From positions 2,170,001 through 2,234,000 of the forward strand of contig NZ_VIVQ01000001.1 of the NCBI RefSeq assembly GCF_007829035.1: 64,000 nucleotides of DNA, written 5' to 3'. The position numbers and the translations under genes were made by a program. Positions 61,961 to 64,000 of this stretch are shown one piece after another. The notes beneath the pieces were generated by a model. The model saw nothing but the letters and a program-made list of their open reading frames with translations, ran no database searches and was not told the origin of the DNA. Every line of letters starts with the position of its first letter. Positions within the stretch are counted from its first letter, which is position 1. This DNA comes from Rudaeicoccus suwonensis (GTDB lineage: Bacteria > Actinomycetota > Actinomycetes > Actinomycetales > Dermatophilaceae).

Positions 61961-63054
61961 ACGCCGACCACCCACTCCGCGTAGAAGAGGCCGAGTCCGA
62001 GCGCGACGCACAGTCCGGCGATGATCCAGAACCGGATGGTGACGGTGATCTGCTCCCACCCGAGCATCTCGAAGTGGTGGTGGATCGGGGTAATGCGGAA
62101 CAGCCGCTTGCCGACGCCACCGTTGCTGCGTTTGGTGGCCTTGAAATAACTGACCTGCAGGATCACCGAGACGGTTTCCATCACGAACAGGCCGCCGAGG
62201 ATCACCACGAGCAACTCGGTGCGGGTCATGATCGCCAAACCGGCGAGCGCACCACCAAGGCCCAGGGAGCCGGTGTCGCCCATGAAGATCTTGGCCGGAG
62301 AGGCGTTCCACCACAGGAACCCGAAGCAGGACCCCATCACGCACGCCGCGACGAGCGCCAGATCGAGCGGGTCGCGCACGTTGTAACACTTGCTGGAGAA
62401 GTTGAACTGGCAGTTCTGATTGAACTGCCACACGCTGATCAGGACGTAGGCACCGAAGACCATCACCGAGGCGCCGGCCGCCAGGCCGTCGAGGCCGTCG
62501 GTGAGGTTCACACCGTTGCTGGTGCCGGCGATCATCAGGTTGGCCCAGACCACGAACAGGATGAGTCCGATGACGGTGCCGTGGAATGCGAGGTTCATCC
62601 AGGTGTCACGCACGAACGAGATGCGATAGCTGGCCGGAGTGATCCCGCCACGGGAGAACTTCGTGGCCAGAACCGCGAAGATCACCGCCACCAGCGTCTG
62701 CCCCGCCAACTTCTGCCAGGAATTCAGGCCGAGCGAGCGCTCGTGCGAGATCTTCGTCCAGTCGTCGAGAAATCCGACGAACCCGATCCCGACCATCAGG
62801 AAGAGAACGAGCACCCCCGAAACCGTAGGGGCGTCCCAGGTGAACAGGTGCGCCAGCGCGTAGCCCAGCACGGTGCCCGAAATGATGACGATGCCGCCCA
62901 TCTGGGGCGTGCCGCGCTTGGTGTGGTGGGTGGTCGGGCCGTCGTCGCGGACGAACTGGCCCCAGCCCTTGCGCTTGGCCAGCGTGATGAAGGAACGGGT
63001 GCCGAGAAGCCCGATGATGAGCGCGATCGTCGACCCGATCAGGACTGCCCTCAC
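61957..63054 (-). CDS. mraY: Phospho-MurNAc-pentapeptide transferase
   Basis: A 365-residue membrane enzyme that makes lipid I. About ten hydrophobic helices carry the family motifs GTPQMGGIVII, FLDDWTKI (DD motif), TDGLDGLAAG, AKIFMGDTGSLGLGG and ITPIHHHFEMLGW. A stretch of residues about 230-260 (FNQNCQFNFSSKCYNVRDPLD) is a Cys-containing loop typical of actinobacterial MraY. It starts at GTG 63054, overlapping murF by four bases. Confidence 0.95.
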   Translation of the reverse strand: MRAVLIGSTIALIIGLLGTRSFITLAKRKGWGQFVRDDGPTTHHTKRGTPQMGGIVIISGTVLGYALAHLFTWDAPTVSGVLVLFLMVGIGFVGFLDDWTKISHERSLGLNSWQKLAGQTLVAVIFAVLATKFSRGGITPASYRISFVRDTWMNLAFHGTVIGLILFVVWANLMIAGTSNGVNLTDGLDGLAAGASVMVFGAYVLISVWQFNQNCQFNFSSKCYNVRDPLDLALVAACVMGSCFGFLWWNASPAKIFMGDTGSLGLGGALAGLAIMTRTELLVVILGGLFVMETVSVILQVSYFKATKRSNGGVGKRLFRITPIHHHFEMLGWEQITVTIRFWIIAGLCVALGLGLFYAEWVVGV

Positions 63055-64000
63055 TGGGTGATCTCCCCACCTTGCTCGACTGTGATCCGGTCGCCAAGGT
63101 AACGCAATCCCGAGTCTCGGCTCGACTTCAGCAGCACCACGTCCCCGGACACCAGCAGGTCGGAGAGGAGGTTGTGCGCCTGCTCGACGTCGGCGACCTG
63201 GTGCACGCGCACTCCGCCCAGCGCCGCCGCAGCGGCGATCGGAGCCGCGCCCGTGCCAACGGCAACCACGTCGGTGACGCCAAGGGACGCCGCAGTCTCG
63301 CCGACGCCACGGTGCGCGGCCTCGGACTCGTCGCCGAGTTCCAGCATCTCCCCCAGCACCGCGACGGTGCGGCGCTCGCCGGCCATCTGGGCCAGTGCAT
63401 GCAGCGCTGCCTTCATCGAGTCCGGATTCGCGTTGTAGGCGTCGTTGACCAGCGTGACACCGGTCGGCAACTGGTGGACTTCCATCCGCCACCGGCTGAC
63501 CGGTCTGGCGGACTCCAGCGCACGCGCGATGGCGGCTCCGCCGAGGCCGAGTTCATGTGCAGCCACCGCGACGGCCAGCGCGTTGCCGACCTGGTGAGCG
63601 CCATACAGCTGAAGGCTGACCGGCAACGGCCCCTCGTCGGCGAGACCGACGATGGTGAACCGTGCCCGGCCGGAGTCGTCGAGCACGACGTCGTCGCACC
63701 GCACGTCGGCGTCCGGAGCCTGACCGACACGTATGACGCGTGCGGTCGTCTGCCGTGCCATCGCCGACACGCGCGCGTCGTCCGCGTTGAGGATGGCCAG
63801 ACCGCTCTCGGGCAACGCTTGCACGAGTTCGGATTTGGTGCGTGCGATCGCCTCGACCGAACCGAACTCGCCCAGGTGCGCGCTGCCGACATTGAGCACG
63901 ATGCCGATCGTCGGCGGGGCGATGCGGGTGAGATAGGCGATGTGGCCGACACCCGATGCGCCCATCTCGGCGACCAGGAAGTCGGTACTCGGTGTCACCC
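63051..64000 (-). CDS. murF: UDP-MurNAc-tripeptide D-Ala-D-Ala ligase, 5' end beyond the window
   Basis: Only the C-terminal part is present (316 codons); the gene runs off the right edge of the window. Visible are EMGASGVGHIAYLTRIAPPTIGIVLNVGSAHLG, the ligand-binding LVNDAYNANPDSMKAAL and LGEMLELG, which are MurF motifs. The P-loop should lie outside. It adds D-Ala-D-Ala to the UDP-MurNAc tripeptide. It overlaps mraY by four bases, so murF to murC form one tightly coupled operon. Confidence 0.93.
   Translation of the reverse strand, partial: VTPSTDFLVAEMGASGVGHIAYLTRIAPPTIGIVLNVGSAHLGEFGSVEAIARTKSELVQALPESGLAILNADDARVSAMARQTTARVIRVGQAPDADVRCDDVVLDDSGRARFTIVGLADEGPLPVSLQLYGAHQVGNALAVAVAAHELGLGGAAIARALESARPVSRWRMEVHQLPTGVTLVNDAYNANPDSMKAALHALAQMAGERRTVAVLGEMLELGDESEAAHRGVGETAASLGVTDVVAVGTGAAPIAAAAALGGVRVHQVADVEQAHNLLSDLLVSGDVVLLKSSRDSGLRYLGDRITVEQGGEITQ

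Overview
The window is high-GC DNA with the gene content and order of an actinobacterium. From 43 kb onward it carries a division and cell-wall (dcw) cluster in the order murF-mraY-murD-ftsW-murG-murC ... ftsZ-pgeF-yggS-sepF-yggT-divIVA-dksA-like-lspA-rluD-dnaE, all on the minus strand. SepF, DivIVA and the DksA/LspA/RluD/DnaE neighbourhood suggest Micrococcales, possibly a Dermacoccaceae or Intrasporangiaceae relative. That family-level guess is inference only.

Region 1 (about 1-18.3 kb) is accessory DNA rich in conflict genes: an AbiEi/AbiEii type IV toxin-antitoxin pair behind a perfect dyad, a frameshifted DUF262/DUF1524 (GmrSD-like) gene, a DrrAB-type ABC exporter with its MerR regulator, an HTH/PIN toxin-antitoxin pair, decayed gene fragments, a DUF1778/GNAT toxin-antitoxin pair, an HNH nuclease with a possible sulfur-binding N-terminal domain, an orphan ParD, and a nuclease-helicase of the DUF2075/Schlafen-group-3 type. 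Inside it sits an ADP-ribose theme: an ADP-ribosylglycohydrolase fused to a tyrosine-phosphatase-like domain, coupled to a small unknown protein and divergent from an NrtR-type sensor with a degenerate Nudix box.

Region 2 (18.4-31 kb) holds a glutamate decarboxylase and a coherent oxidative hexuronate/aldarate pathway. Uronate dehydrogenase makes the aldaric acid lactone. Glucarate dehydratase and a galactarate/talarate-type dehydratase make 5-keto-4-deoxyglucarate. A DapA-family dehydratase then yields 2-oxoglutarate semialdehyde, and an aldehyde dehydrogenase yields 2-oxoglutarate. An MFS sugar-family transporter, an IclR regulator with GTTCAC/GTGAAC dyads in the divergent promoter, and one unrecognised 404-residue protein belong to the cluster. 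A secreted type B carboxylesterase follows.

Region 3 (31-43 kb) has an AddA/AddB-like helicase-nuclease pair, a SCO-family copper/thiol lipoprotein, several small conserved genes, a universal stress protein and oligopeptidase B. A long perfect hairpin lies between the last two, which converge.

Region 4 (43-64 kb) is the dcw region. No ftsQ is seen between murC and ftsZ. A plus-strand gene with a MauE-like membrane domain and a thioredoxin-like domain, plus a dispersed intergenic repeat, occupy that place. The repeat also occurs at 10.2-10.6 kb.

Across the whole window an octamer, GTATGNCG (CGNCATAC on the other strand), recurs roughly 100 times by hand count, far above what base composition would give. 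This is the most unusual signal here.
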